Assembly (NCBI GenBank): GCA_964556225.1
Contig: CAZKVJ010000014.1
Coordinates: 43,106-107,105 of the forward strand
Reading direction: 5' to 3'
Source: CAZKVJ01 sp964556225
Lineage (GTDB): Bacteria > Actinomycetota > Acidimicrobiia > Acidimicrobiales > Ilumatobacteraceae
DNA length: 64,000 nucleotides
Within the stretch, counting starts at the first letter, position 1. Each line of letters begins with the position of its first letter. The translations under genes and the position numbers were made by a program. The notes under the pieces are model-generated. The model saw only the letters and a list, made by a program, of their open reading frames with translations, made no database searches and was not told the origin of the DNA. Shown one piece after another: positions 36,523 to 45,095 of this stretch.

Positions 36523-37026
36523 GTGGCCAGGACGACACCGTCATCGCTCACCACGCGCGAGCGCCAGCTGCTCGACGCGACCGCACGCGCCCACCTCAGC
36601 ACGCTGGACGAAGACGAGCTCGGGGCTCTGCTGACCCGGGTCCGGCGGATCAGAGACAAGGAGGTGTCGCTGCACCGCGCCGAGCAGCGCGAGCGGGCCT
36701 CCACCAAGCGCTCCCGGGGAGCGGCGGCCGCCCCGCTGACGCGCCGCGCCTGGAAGGTCGAGGTGTTCGAGGAGGCGGTCGCCCGGGTCAGCTCCGCGCT
36801 GGCAAAGGCGGCGCGGGCGAGCGCGAAGGAGCTCAAGGCGCAGCGGCTGGCGGCGGCGCGGGCCACCCGGCCCAACCCCCGCTCGGGACGAATGCCCGCC
36901 GCGTCCGACGAGCCCGCCCCCGCGACCACCCGACGCAGCCGGGCGAGGGCCCCGATCGAGAAGAAGACGGCGGCGTCGACCATGGCCCGAGGCGCCCGCA
37001 GCCAAGCCCGCAGCGACAGCCGCTGA
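36523..37026 (+). CDS. Basic Ala/Arg-rich protein of unknown function
   Basis: The product has 167 residues, highly charged. An N-terminal helical region (TTRERQLLDATARAHLSTLDEDELGALLTRVRRIRDK) is followed by Ala/Arg/Lys-rich low complexity and a basic tail (RSRARAPIEKKTAAS). This suggests nucleic-acid or ribosome association, but no known domain is recognised. The GTG at 36523 is favoured because coding-like composition begins there; the frame is open from 36391. It lies divergent from the alcohol dehydrogenase gene. Confidence 0.6.
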   Translation: MARTTPSSLTTRERQLLDATARAHLSTLDEDELGALLTRVRRIRDKEVSLHRAEQRERASTKRSRGAAAAPLTRRAWKVEVFEEAVARVSSALAKAARASAKELKAQRLAAARATRPNPRSGRMPAASDEPAPATTRRSRARAPIEKKTAASTMARGARSQARSDSR

Positions 37027-37141
37027 CCCCGCCCCAAGCGCGCACGTCACGCCACCCTGGCGCGCTGGTCGCGAGGACCGGGACCTCCGCCTCGAGACCG
37101 TTGCTGACTGCGGCCCACGGGCCCGGCCGGTGGTCAGAGGC

Positions 37142-37216
37142 TGGAGGCGACGCCGGGAATCGAACCCGGGTACAGGGCTTTGCAGGCCCTTGCCTCAGCC
37201 ACTCGGCCACGTCGCC
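37142..37216 (-). tRNA. tRNA-Cys (GCA)
   Basis: The complement folds as a complete cloverleaf. The acceptor stem is GGCGACG/CGTCGCC and the D arm GCCGAGTGGCTGAGGC. The anticodon stem is AGGGC/GCCCT around loop CTGCAAA (anticodon GCA). The T arm contains GGGTTCGATTCC. The discriminator is T, and CCA is encoded (37144-37142). Confidence 0.95.
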
Positions 37217-37328
37217 GCGCAGCGGCCGGAGCCGCTGCTGGAGCGCTCACCATAGCGGCCCGGCCCCCTCGCTCCCATCCCCTTCGCTGCCTCGACCGGC
37301 ACCAACGGCCTCCGCCAGACTGCTTGCC

Positions 37329-38594
37329 ATGTCGCCGCGCACCCGCCTCGCCACCGCCGTCGTCGCCACGCTCGTCCTCCTCGCCCCGGCGTGCGGCGGG
37401 GACGACGACACCAGCTCACCGACGGCCAGCGAACCCGCCGGCACCGACGCGCCAGCGGCCACCGGCGCTGCGACCACCACCGCCGCCGCTGAGCCGTCCA
37501 CCACGGAGGCGGCGACCACCACCACGCTCGACCCGGCCGAAGCCGCCATGGCCTACACCGAGCCGGGCCCCTACCCGGTGGGGGTCACCACGCTGCAGCT
37601 GGCCAAGGGTCCGCTCGTCGAGGTCTGGTACCCCGCCGTCGACGGCACCACCGGGACGGACAGCTACGACGTGCGCGACTACGTGCCCGACTCCATCCGG
37701 GCCCTGCTCACCGCCGACATCCCGGCCACGTACACGATCGACGCCGGGCGCGACGCCGCCGTCGCCGACGGCCCCTTCCCGTTGGTGCTGTTCAGCCACG
37801 GCTTCACCGGGATCCGGGTGCAGTCGAGCTTCCTCACCTCCCACCTGGCGTCGTGGGGGTTCGTGGTGGCCTCACCGGAGCACCCGTCACGGGACCTCAC
37901 CAACGTGCTGGGCGGCACCTCGAGCGGCGACCGGGGCGACTCGGTCGACGACCTGCTGCAGACGCTGGCGCTGATGGAGGCGGCCAACACCACGGCCGGC
38001 GATCCCTTCGAGGGGCGCCTCGACACGGACCAGGTCGGCGCCGTCGGACACTCGGCCGGCGGCTTCACCGTGCTCGGGGCCGCCCAGGACCCGGCGGTCG
38101 ACGGGTACGTGTCACTGGCGTCCGGCGCGGCGATCGGCAGCTCGAGTGGCTCCACGACCAGCGCTCCCCCGGTGCTGCCCGACAAGCCCAGCTTCTTCAT
38201 GGCCGGCTCGCTCGACGGTGTCGTGCCCGCCGAGACCGTCACCCGGCCAGCGTTCGAGGCGGTCCCGCCGCCGTCGCTGCTGTGGATCATCGAGGGTGTG
38301 GGCCACAACGGCTTCGACGACTTCTGCACGTTCGGCAACGGCAGCGGCATCATCGGCCTGGCCGAAGCCAGCGGGCTCGGGGGGCTCCTCGACGCCCAGC
38401 CGTCGCTGCGCCGCCTCGGCCAGGACGGCTGCCTGTCCCCTGCGGCGCCGGTGACCGAGACGTTCCCGATCATCAACCACGCCGTGACGTCGTGGCTCCG
38501 GTCCCTGTTCGGCATCGACCCAGAGCCGGTCGGCCTCGGCCCGGAAGTCGCCGACTCCTACGCCCACCCCGTGGAGATCCAAGTCCGGCCATGA
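37329..38594 (+). CDS. Secreted lipoprotein alpha/beta hydrolase (PAF-acetylhydrolase-like)
   Basis: The product has 421 residues. It has an N-terminal signal peptide ending LVLLAPAC, a lipobox, so it is lipid-anchored outside the cell. A Thr/Ala-rich linker runs to about residue 70. The hydrolase domain has GPFPLVLFSHGFTG (oxyanion), VGAVGHSAGGFTVLGAA (nucleophile Ser) and a late EGVGHNGFDDFC (His). It resembles platelet-activating-factor acetylhydrolase or polyester-type hydrolases. It is convergent with the MMPL gene, with a dispersed palindrome between them. Confidence 0.88.
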   Translation: MSPRTRLATAVVATLVLLAPACGGDDDTSSPTASEPAGTDAPAATGAATTTAAAEPSTTEAATTTTLDPAEAAMAYTEPGPYPVGVTTLQLAKGPLVEVWYPAVDGTTGTDSYDVRDYVPDSIRALLTADIPATYTIDAGRDAAVADGPFPLVLFSHGFTGIRVQSSFLTSHLASWGFVVASPEHPSRDLTNVLGGTSSGDRGDSVDDLLQTLALMEAANTTAGDPFEGRLDTDQVGAVGHSAGGFTVLGAAQDPAVDGYVSLASGAAIGSSSGSTTSAPPVLPDKPSFFMAGSLDGVVPAETVTRPAFEAVPPPSLLWIIEGVGHNGFDDFCTFGNGSGIIGLAEASGLGGLLDAQPSLRRLGQDGCLSPAAPVTETFPIINHAVTSWLRSLFGIDPEPVGLGPEVADSYAHPVEIQVRP

Positions 38595-38603
38595 CGGGCC
38601 ATG

Positions 38604-38649
38604 CGTTTGGTCGATTTGCTGGCAGATCTGCCGGCAAATCGACCAAACG
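38604..38649. repeat. Dispersed palindrome, copy 3
   Basis: This 46-bp inverted repeat has outer arms CGTTTGGTCGATTTGC and GCAAATCGACCAAACG, centre GCAGATCTGC, and one mismatched pair. It lies between two convergent genes, 10 bp past the hydrolase stop and 17 bp from the MMPL stop, an ideal place for a bidirectional terminator. Confidence 0.85.
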
Positions 38650-38666
38650 GTGAGGCGGTGGGGGCG

Positions 38667-40844
38667 TCAGTGGTCGAAGTGGACGACGGGCATCCGCCGG
38701 TCGAGCCACTTCGGCAGGTACCAGTTCCGCTCGCCGAGCAGGACCATGGTCGCCGGCACCAGCAGCACCCGCACCACGGTGGCATCCAGCAGCACGGCCA
38801 GCGCCAAGGTGATGCCGAGCTCGGTCGGCGGGATCGGTCCGGTCACCCCGAAGGCCACGAACACCACGATCATGATGAGCGCCGCGTTCGTGATGGGCCG
38901 GCCGGTGCGGGCGATGCCCTCTCGCACGGCCTGACGGGTGTTGCCGGTGGTCTGGTAGCGCTCCCTGATGGCCGCCAGCAGGAACAGCTGGTAGTCCATC
39001 GAGAGGCCGAACAGCAGGGCGAAGAAGAACAGCGGCGCCCAGGCGTCCACGAAACCCTGGTGGTCGATGCCGATCAGGCCGGCACCGATGCCGTGCTGGA
39101 ACACCAGCGTGGCGAACCCGAAGGCGGCGCCCACGGTCAGCAGGTTCATCAGCACCGAGAAGGTGGCGATCACCACGCTGCGGAACACGACCATCAGCAG
39201 GAGGAACGCCACCACCAGGATCAGCCCGATCGCGAGCGGCGCCCGGCCGGTCAGCACGTCGGTGAGGTCCGTGTTCTGGGCGGCCGGCCCGCCGACCGCG
39301 GCCGAGGGGGCCGCGTCGTCGACGGCATCGCGCACGTCGCTCACCATCGTCGATGTTGCGCTGTCGTCGACCGGTGTCGAGCCGATCACCCGGACCACGA
39401 CCCGGCCGCTGTCGGCGGCCTCGGTGACGATTCGGGCATCGACCACGCCCTCCACACCCTTGGCGGCCTCGACGGCGGCCGGCGCCTCCGCGGCGTCGAC
39501 GGTGATGAACGCCGGCGCCGCCGCACCGGGGCCGAACGAGGCGACGAGGGTCTCGTAGCCGTCGCGGCTGGTGCGACCCTCGTCGACGACCCGCGCGCCC
39601 GGCATCCCGAGCCGCATCCCGATGGCAGGCAGGGCGAGCGCGCCCAGCAGCACGATGCCCAGCGCCAGGGTGACGCCCGGACGCTTCAGGGCCAGGTTGG
39701 TGACCTTCGCCCAGCGGCCCTCGGCTTCGATGTCCATGTCACCGTGGCCGCGACGGGTGTGCAGCGCCCGGTCGCCGAGCGCGACCAGCACCGCCGGCAG
39801 CAGCGTCAGCGACGCCAGGGCCACGGCGACGACGGCCAGGATCATCCCGAGCGCCATCGAGCGGAACACCATCACCGGCACCACGAACACGGCGGCCAGC
39901 GAGAACACGACGGTGAGGGCCGAGAGGAACACGGCCTTGCCGGCGGTGGACAAGGTGTTGGCGATGCCGTCGACGGCATTGACGCCATCCGCGCGCTCTT
40001 CGCGGTAGCGGCTGACGATGAACAGGCTGTAGTCGATGCCGACGGCCAGGCCGATCATCATCGAGAAGTTCATGGCCCACACCGACAGCGGCATGGCGAA
40101 GCCGATGAGGTGAAGCGTGGCGAAGCCGACGGCGATGCCGGCGACGGCCAGGATCAGCGGGAGGCCGGCGGCGATCACGCTGCCGAAGGCCACGAGCAGC
40201 AGCAGGATCGTGGGGATCCCTGACAGCAGCTCGGCCTTGTGGAGGGCCTCCTCGTTGGTCTCGTTGAAGTCGGCCCACACCGGCCACTCGCCCGTCACGT
40301 CGGCGGTGGCGCCGTCGGCCAGCTCCAGCTCGCCCACGAACTCGCCCAGCGCGCCGGCGGACTCGGGCAGGTCGGCGTCCTCATCCGCCACGAGCGCCAC
40401 CGGCACCAACGCCGTGCGACCGTCCTGGGCGATGAGGCCTGCCTCGGCCGGCATCGACAGCGGGTCGACAACGGCAGCCGCACCGGGAGCGCCTTCGAGC
40501 GATGCCACGAGGACGGCGAGCGCCGAGGGGTCGTCGGCGATCGGCGCCTCCTGCTGGAAGACGACGTAGGCCGCCTCGGCGCCGAGCGTGGCGAAGTCGG
40601 CCCGGATCTCGTCGCGGACCTCCTGGCTGGTGGTGCCCTGGGCCTCCCAGCCGGCGCCGGACAGCCCGCTCGTCAGCGTGAGGGCCAGTGGTGCCGCCAG
40701 GAGGGTGACGATCACCCAGGCGGCGATGACACCCTTGCGGTGGCGGGCCGAGAAGCGCGCCAGCCGAGCGAACCACGGCAGCGGCCGGTGCGGTGGGTGG
40801 GCGGGTTCTTCGTGGTGGACCGGAGAGTCGGTCACGAGGGACAT
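38667..40844 (-). CDS. MMPL/RND family transporter
   Basis: The product is a 725-residue MmpL-type exporter with two repeats of one helix, a periplasmic domain and five helices. It shows MMIGLAVGIDYSLFIVSRYREE with the Asp-Tyr proton-relay pair, and the second copy FGLSMDYQLFLLAAIRERY. ATG 40844 follows GGAGGAAGC (8-bp spacing). Substrates of related proteins are lipids or small toxic molecules. The promoter lies inside two CsoR-like operators, so expression may respond to copper, sulfane sulfur or aldehyde. No csoR-type gene is in the window. Confidence 0.93.
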   Translation of the reverse strand: MSLVTDSPVHHEEPAHPPHRPLPWFARLARFSARHRKGVIAAWVIVTLLAAPLALTLTSGLSGAGWEAQGTTSQEVRDEIRADFATLGAEAAYVVFQQEAPIADDPSALAVLVASLEGAPGAAAVVDPLSMPAEAGLIAQDGRTALVPVALVADEDADLPESAGALGEFVGELELADGATADVTGEWPVWADFNETNEEALHKAELLSGIPTILLLLVAFGSVIAAGLPLILAVAGIAVGFATLHLIGFAMPLSVWAMNFSMMIGLAVGIDYSLFIVSRYREERADGVNAVDGIANTLSTAGKAVFLSALTVVFSLAAVFVVPVMVFRSMALGMILAVVAVALASLTLLPAVLVALGDRALHTRRGHGDMDIEAEGRWAKVTNLALKRPGVTLALGIVLLGALALPAIGMRLGMPGARVVDEGRTSRDGYETLVASFGPGAAAPAFITVDAAEAPAAVEAAKGVEGVVDARIVTEAADSGRVVVRVIGSTPVDDSATSTMVSDVRDAVDDAAPSAAVGGPAAQNTDLTDVLTGRAPLAIGLILVVAFLLLMVVFRSVVIATFSVLMNLLTVGAAFGFATLVFQHGIGAGLIGIDHQGFVDAWAPLFFFALLFGLSMDYQLFLLAAIRERYQTTGNTRQAVREGIARTGRPITNAALIMIVVFVAFGVTGPIPPTELGITLALAVLLDATVVRVLLVPATMVLLGERNWYLPKWLDRRMPVVHFDH

Positions 40845-40883
40845 GGGAGCTTCCTCCGAGGTGTCGATCGGGACCGTCAGCGG

Positions 40884-40925
40884 TACCCAAGGGGGTATCA
40901 TACACATACCCCCTTGGGTATACAA
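40884..40925 (-). promoter_or_regulatory. MMPL promoter overlapped by two CsoR-like operators
   Basis: TACCCAAGGGGGTAT (40884-40898) and ATACCCCCTTGGGTA (40906-40920) are perfect 15-bp inverted copies 7 bp apart. Each half is a G-tract dyad of the CsoR/RcnR (DUF156) operator type. On the minus strand TTGTAT (40925-40920) and TATGAT (40902-40897), 17 bp apart, form a good -35/-10 promoter within the operators. The leader to the MMPL ATG would be about 45 nt. Confidence 0.75.
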
Positions 40926-40943
40926 CCACCCGCGTCAGCTCAC

Positions 40944-40989
40944 CGTTTGGTCGAATCGGCAGCAGATCTGCGGGCAATTCGACCAAACG
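40944..40989. repeat. Dispersed palindrome, copy 4
   Basis: This 46-bp inverted repeat has arms CGTTTGGTCGAAT and ATTCGACCAAACG around GCAGATCTGC. It lies upstream of the MMPL promoter and downstream of the cold-shock gene, beyond that gene's own hairpins. Confidence 0.82.
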
Positions 40990-41052
40990 CAGGAAGGCAG
41001 CGTCCCGAGACGCGACCGTGTCGTGTGACGATCCGCCACACGACACGCACGC

Positions 41053-41105
41053 AGCGGCCAGCTCGGCCGCATCAGGTTCTCAGCGGTGCGAACCTCGGCA
41101 CCGCT
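41053..41105 (-). terminator. Tandem hairpins after the cold-shock gene
   Basis: Two stem-loops follow the cold-shock stop. AGCGGTGC/GCACCGCT (41082-41105) has 8 bp with an 8-nt loop. GCGGCC/GGCCGC (41053-41070 region) has 6 bp. Both are GC-rich, without a T tract. Confidence 0.55.
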
Positions 41106-41120
41106 CGGAGCCAGCGGGGC

Positions 41121-41321
41121 TCAGACCACCCGGACGTTCTGGGCCTCGAGGCCCTTGCGACCCTGGGCGACCTCGAACTCGACCTGCTGGCCCTCCTCGA
41201 GGGAGCGGTAGCCGGAGCCGGCGATGTTCGAGAAGTGGACGAACACGTCGTCGCCGTCCGGACGGGAGATGAAGCCATAGCCCTTCTGGGCGTTGAAGAA
41301 CTTGACGGTACCAGTGGGCAT
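41121..41321 (-). CDS. cspA: Cold-shock protein (CspA family)
   Basis: The product is a 66-residue single cold-shock domain RNA chaperone. The RNP1 motif is KGYGFISR and RNP2 is DVFVHFSNI. The N-terminus TGTVKFFNAQKG is canonical and the length is typical. It has a 144-bp upstream gap suggesting a long leader, as is usual for cold-shock mRNAs; GATAGGGT near 41410 could be its -10 region. It stands alone. Confidence 0.96.
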   Translation of the reverse strand: MPTGTVKFFNAQKGYGFISRPDGDDVFVHFSNIAGSGYRSLEEGQQVEFEVAQGRKGLEAQNVRVV

Positions 41322-41465
41322 TGCTTGTCGCTTTCGTGTCGTTCGGCGTGGGGCCGACGTTCGGGTTCTCGGTCCTGGCGACCGGCCTCACGACCGTCCC
41401 GCAAGGGCGATTGCTGTGACCCTATCGGGCTGCGGGACGATCGCCTCCCAAGACGGCGAGGTCGG

Positions 41466-42275
41466 TCACGACGCCGGAGCGAGCTGGAGGACCCGCATCC
41501 CTTCGGCATCGAAGATCTCGATGCCGCCACCGGCCGTGCCGGTGAACGTGGCCGCAGTGTCGAGCGCGGCGAGGATGCCGGCCTCCTGCGCCGTCAGGTC
41601 CGGCTCACAGGCCATCTTCGTGGTGGCCAGCGCCCCGAAGCTGACGGAGTCACCGTCGACGGTGTACGGGCCGTTCACGCTGTTACAGCCCGTCGAGCCG
41701 CTCATCGTGCCGTCGTCGGCGAAGGAGAGCTCGGCGCCGCTGTCGATGACGGGTGTGGTGAAGGCGGACTGGTCGGCGGTGAGGTAGCCGATGATCTCCC
41801 ACGAGCCGGTCAGGCTGGCCTCCGGTGCAACCGAGTAGCTGAGCAGGGCGCTGCCGTCGGCGTCTTCGAGCACGAGCGTCTCGCCGACGATCTCGTACTT
41901 CACGGTGGCCTCGAGCCCGGCCAGGACCACCGTCTCGAGCGCGTCGACGGCCGGATCGGCGCACGCCATGGCCGTCGAGGCCAGTGCTCCGAAGGTCAGG
42001 GAGTCGCCGTCGATGGTGTAGCCGCCGGAGAACGAGTTGCAGCCGCTGTTGCCCGAGGCGGTGCCGCCCTCGAGCCGCAGGGTGGAGTCGGCCGCGCCGG
42101 CGTCGGCGTCCTCGCCGGCGTCGGTGAGCAGCCACAGCGGCCCCTCGATGCTCAGCTCGGCCCCCCCGGTGGTGTCACCGGTGCCGCCGTCGTCGGAGTC
42201 ATCGTCGCCGCAGGCACCGAGCAGGAGGACTCCGAGCGCTGGGGCAGCGAACAGCAGGAGACGGGTGCGCTTCAT
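41466..42275 (-). CDS. Lipoprotein with two META domains
   Basis: The product has 269 residues. The signal peptide with lipobox ends LLLGAC, then an Asp/Gly-rich linker follows. Two META/HslJ-type domains follow, each with an N-S-G/S-T-GCNS motif (SGNSGCNSFSGGY and SGSTGCNSVNGPY) and a matched MAC Cys (STAMACADP, TTKMACEPD). The two Cys per domain may form a disulfide. It is probably surface-exposed. It ends the ygeW-ygeY run, 5 bp after the hydrolase stop. Confidence 0.88.
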   Translation of the reverse strand: MKRTRLLLFAAPALGVLLLGACGDDDSDDGGTGDTTGGAELSIEGPLWLLTDAGEDADAGAADSTLRLEGGTASGNSGCNSFSGGYTIDGDSLTFGALASTAMACADPAVDALETVVLAGLEATVKYEIVGETLVLEDADGSALLSYSVAPEASLTGSWEIIGYLTADQSAFTTPVIDSGAELSFADDGTMSGSTGCNSVNGPYTVDGDSVSFGALATTKMACEPDLTAQEAGILAALDTAATFTGTAGGGIEIFDAEGMRVLQLAPAS

Positions 42276-42280
42276 GAGCG

Positions 42281-43876
42281 TCAGTATGCACGACCGACGG
42301 TCGCCAGAGGCGTCATCTCCACCAGCAGGCGGGGGAAGCGGGCGAGCATTGCGATCGCGTGGCGCAGCTCGCGCTGGTCGACGCACTCGCCGATGCGGTG
42401 CGTGTTCTGCTCGATGCCGGCGCCGATCCCGACCATCGGCGGGTGCACGAGGTGCCCCTCGTGCACCCAGCGCTTCGCGGCGGCGACATCGGCCGGGCAC
42501 TCGCCTGACTGCATCACGAACCCGACCCCGTCGGTGGAGAAGATCCACCGGTCGACCCGCGGCTCGCGCCGCAGCGCCCCGCCGAGCGCGCCCCCAGGGG
42601 GCTCGGCCACGTGCGGGCTGACGACCCTGCGGTACGCTGCGACGGCAGCCTGCACGACCACGTGGTCCTCGGGCGTCACCCAGCCCGGGTAGACCTGCGG
42701 GTTCTCGATCTCGTGGCCGACCCACGTGCGGGCCCGGTAGGTGGGCACGGACACGTCCACCTGGAGACCTGCGGCGCGGGCGGCGGCCACGCTCGCCAGG
42801 CCCTCGACATCGGCGAGCGCCGCCTCGGCGGTCTCGCCCAACGTCAGGCGACGGTCGAAGCGGAACGTGAAGCGCTCCGGCACAGCGCAGTCGCTCGGCG
42901 TGTCGAGCGTGGCCCACGACGCCGTGCGGGTCCCCCGGCCCAGGAAGTCGTCGACGGCGAACCCGTCGCCAGCGACGTGGCGCGCCGCAGCCTCGACGAG
43001 GATGGCGGCGGCGTGCTCCAGCGGGTTGAGCCCCTCGAACGGCATCGACCCGTGGCACGAGCGACCGGTGACCGTGACCTCGATCTGCATCCGGCCCCGC
43101 TGACCGCGGTAGATGCCCAACGCACCCTTCACCGCGTCGCCCGTGCCCTCCGTGAGGATGACGGCGTCGGGCACCAGCTCCGGGCCAGCGCCGGGAAGGA
43201 CGCGGGAGCGCACGTGGCGAGGGCCTTGGCCGTCGTTGTCCTCCTCGGACACGGTGGCGTACGAGCGCACGATCACGCCGCGCAGCGCGCCCTGCGGGGC
43301 CAGCTCCACGAGGATCTTCGTCGCGACGACCTGGGCGACGACCCCGGCCAGCTGGTCGGCGGCCCCACGACCGAACACCAGGTGCTCCATCTCGTCCGCC
43401 GGGGGTACGTAGCCGATCAGCGAGGCCAGCACGTCACGGTCGACGGCGCTGGGGTCGGCCGCTCCTTCATAAGCGTCGACCGACGCGCCGAAGCTCGCCC
43501 GCCACTGGGAGCGCAGGGCGTTGACGGTGTCGGAGTGGCCGTCGAAGTAGACGACCCGCTTGCGCGCCGGCGGGATGCCGTCGGCGTCGTCCTGCACGGT
43601 CCACACCAGGTTGCCGACCTCGTCGAATCCGACGTCGCCGGGGTGGCGAACGGCGCCGTTACGAACGATCGCGTCTCGGAGGTAGCTGAGGCGGGGTCCC
43701 TCGTGGTTGGAGAGCCCGCACGACGGGTCGCCGCCGTCGTCCGCCGGGCGGTCGACGTGGTCGGCCGGGATCCGGATCGCCTCGCGCAGCAGCTCGACGG
43801 CGAGGGGCGTGTACCGTTCCGCCAGCTCGGCGACCGGGTCGTCGAGCGTCCCGGCTGGGTCGGGCGCCACGCTCAC
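42281..43876 (-). CDS. M20 family hydrolase, YgeY-like
   Basis: This zinc-dependent M20 hydrolase has 531 residues. The metal ligands are in VVYFDGHSDTV, GRGAADQLAG, SEEDNDGQG and a late IEQNTHRIGE. The central IYRGQRGRMQIEVTVTGRSC, CHGSMPFEG, DFLGRGT and RFDRRLTLGET strings match YgeY. It is about 130 residues longer than E. coli YgeY, with extra sequence before the catalytic Asp and near the C-terminus. The GTG at 43876 overlaps the carbamoyltransferase stop, mirroring the ygeW/ygeY link of purine-catabolism clusters. Substrate is not proven. Confidence 0.86.
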   Translation of the reverse strand: MSVAPDPAGTLDDPVAELAERYTPLAVELLREAIRIPADHVDRPADDGGDPSCGLSNHEGPRLSYLRDAIVRNGAVRHPGDVGFDEVGNLVWTVQDDADGIPPARKRVVYFDGHSDTVNALRSQWRASFGASVDAYEGAADPSAVDRDVLASLIGYVPPADEMEHLVFGRGAADQLAGVVAQVVATKILVELAPQGALRGVIVRSYATVSEEDNDGQGPRHVRSRVLPGAGPELVPDAVILTEGTGDAVKGALGIYRGQRGRMQIEVTVTGRSCHGSMPFEGLNPLEHAAAILVEAAARHVAGDGFAVDDFLGRGTRTASWATLDTPSDCAVPERFTFRFDRRLTLGETAEAALADVEGLASVAAARAAGLQVDVSVPTYRARTWVGHEIENPQVYPGWVTPEDHVVVQAAVAAYRRVVSPHVAEPPGGALGGALRREPRVDRWIFSTDGVGFVMQSGECPADVAAAKRWVHEGHLVHPPMVGIGAGIEQNTHRIGECVDQRELRHAIAMLARFPRLLVEMTPLATVGRAY

Positions 43877-45018
43877 CCCTCCTCCTCCAGCTCCGCCAGG
43901 CGCCGGCCCAGGTCGGCCACCTTCGCCGTGGCGAGCAACGCCATGATGACGTAGAGCTTCTTGTTCGCCTCCCGCGCCACGGCGAGCTTGAAGCGCTCCA
44001 TCACGCCGGGGCTGACCTCGGCGCCGATGTCGGCCGGGAGGCAGTGCAGGTACAGCGCGTCGGCGGTGCGGGCCATACGGGCCTCGTTGCAGATCCAGTC
44101 GGTGTGGAGGGCGTTGTAGGCCAGAGCGCGGCGCTCGATGTCGGCCATCGCCGCTCGGTCGCCCGCCCGGTTCGCCGCCACCCGTTCGTGCATCAGCTCG
44201 TGCGGTCCCCACGACTTGGGATACACGGCCTCGGCGCCGGTGAACGCGGCGTCCATGTCGCCGACGAGACGGAGCGAGCCGCCGCCCTCGCGCGCTCCGT
44301 CCTCGGCCGCCGCCACGGTCTCGGGCAGCAGGGCATAGCCGGGCGGGTGGGCCAGCGTCACGTCGGCGCCGAACCGGGTGAGCAGGGTGATGAGCCCCTG
44401 CGGGACCGACAGGGGCTTGGCGTACGAGGGCGAGTACGCCCAGGACACGGTGATCCGGCGCCCGGCCACGTCGCCGCCGAAGTGCTCTCGCAGCCACAGC
44501 AGGTCGGCCAGGGTCTGGGTCGGGTGGTCGACGTCGCACTGCAGGTTGACGACCGGCACGCTGCGGCCGTCGCCAGCGGCGCCGAGGTAGGCGTCGATCC
44601 CGGCGAGCACCTCCCGCATGAACCGGTTGCCCTCCCCCAGGATCAGGTCGTGGCGTATGCCGAGGGCGTGGGCGTTCATGCCGAGCATGGCGCCCGTCTC
44701 CTGCGCCGTCTCGCCGTGGGCCACCTGTGTCGAGCCGCCGTCGACGATCACCGGGGCCATCCCGAGCCGGGCGGCGGCGCCGGCCCAGGCGGACTTGGTC
44801 CGCGTGGAGTTGTCGAAGAACACGGCGTAGGCGAGCTCGTCGGACAGCAGGTCGGCCCGCCGGCCTGCCCGGTCGAGTGCCTCGAAGCGCCGGGCCACGT
44901 CCAGCAGTGCCTCCAGCTCGGCCGTGGTCCAGTCGGTCGTCAGCAGGAGGCTCCGCCTGGAGAGCGCTGCCAGGGTCGCCGGGTCCGTCCGATCCGTCGG
45001 GTCCGATTCGCTCCCCAC
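43873..45018 (-). CDS. Knotted carbamoyltransferase, YgeW-like
   Basis: The product is a 381-residue member of the aspartate/ornithine carbamoyltransferase superfamily. The carbamoyl-phosphate loop reads FFDNSTRTKSAW. QCDVDHPTQTLADLLWL and LYLHCLPADI (HCLP motif) follow. The pattern, with SWAYSPSYAKPLSVPQG, matches the knotted YgeW group and not OTCase or ATCase. The GTG at 45018 has AGGGGG 7 bp upstream. With the YgeY-like hydrolase it forms a two-gene unit. The rest of the classical purine-degradation cluster is not in the window. Confidence 0.88.
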   Translation of the reverse strand: MGSESDPTDRTDPATLAALSRRSLLLTTDWTTAELEALLDVARRFEALDRAGRRADLLSDELAYAVFFDNSTRTKSAWAGAAARLGMAPVIVDGGSTQVAHGETAQETGAMLGMNAHALGIRHDLILGEGNRFMREVLAGIDAYLGAAGDGRSVPVVNLQCDVDHPTQTLADLLWLREHFGGDVAGRRITVSWAYSPSYAKPLSVPQGLITLLTRFGADVTLAHPPGYALLPETVAAAEDGAREGGGSLRLVGDMDAAFTGAEAVYPKSWGPHELMHERVAANRAGDRAAMADIERRALAYNALHTDWICNEARMARTADALYLHCLPADIGAEVSPGVMERFKLAVAREANKKLYVIMALLATAKVADLGRRLAELEEEG

Positions 45019-45031
45019 TGCGTCCCCCTCT

Positions 45032-45084
45032 CCGTTCTGGTCCCAGGAAGTAGCGCTGAGCGCTACCACAGGGTGCCAGAACGG
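45032..45084. promoter_or_regulatory. Nested inverted repeats upstream of the carbamoyltransferase
   Basis: An outer 9-bp perfect repeat CCGTTCTGG (45032-45040) and CCAGAACGG (45076-45084) encloses an inner perfect GTAGCGC-TGA-GCGCTAC (45050-45066). It lies between the dehydrogenase stop at 45096 and the carbamoyltransferase start at 45018. It could be a terminator, an operator, or both. Confidence 0.6.
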
Positions 45085-45095
45085 GAGGGGTGGGG

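Noticed and set aside
38601..40223. Long plus-strand frame opposite the MMPL gene, rich in His/Gln/Arg
   Set aside because: Mirror of the MMPL coding strand, without domains, and it begins inside the dispersed palindrome.
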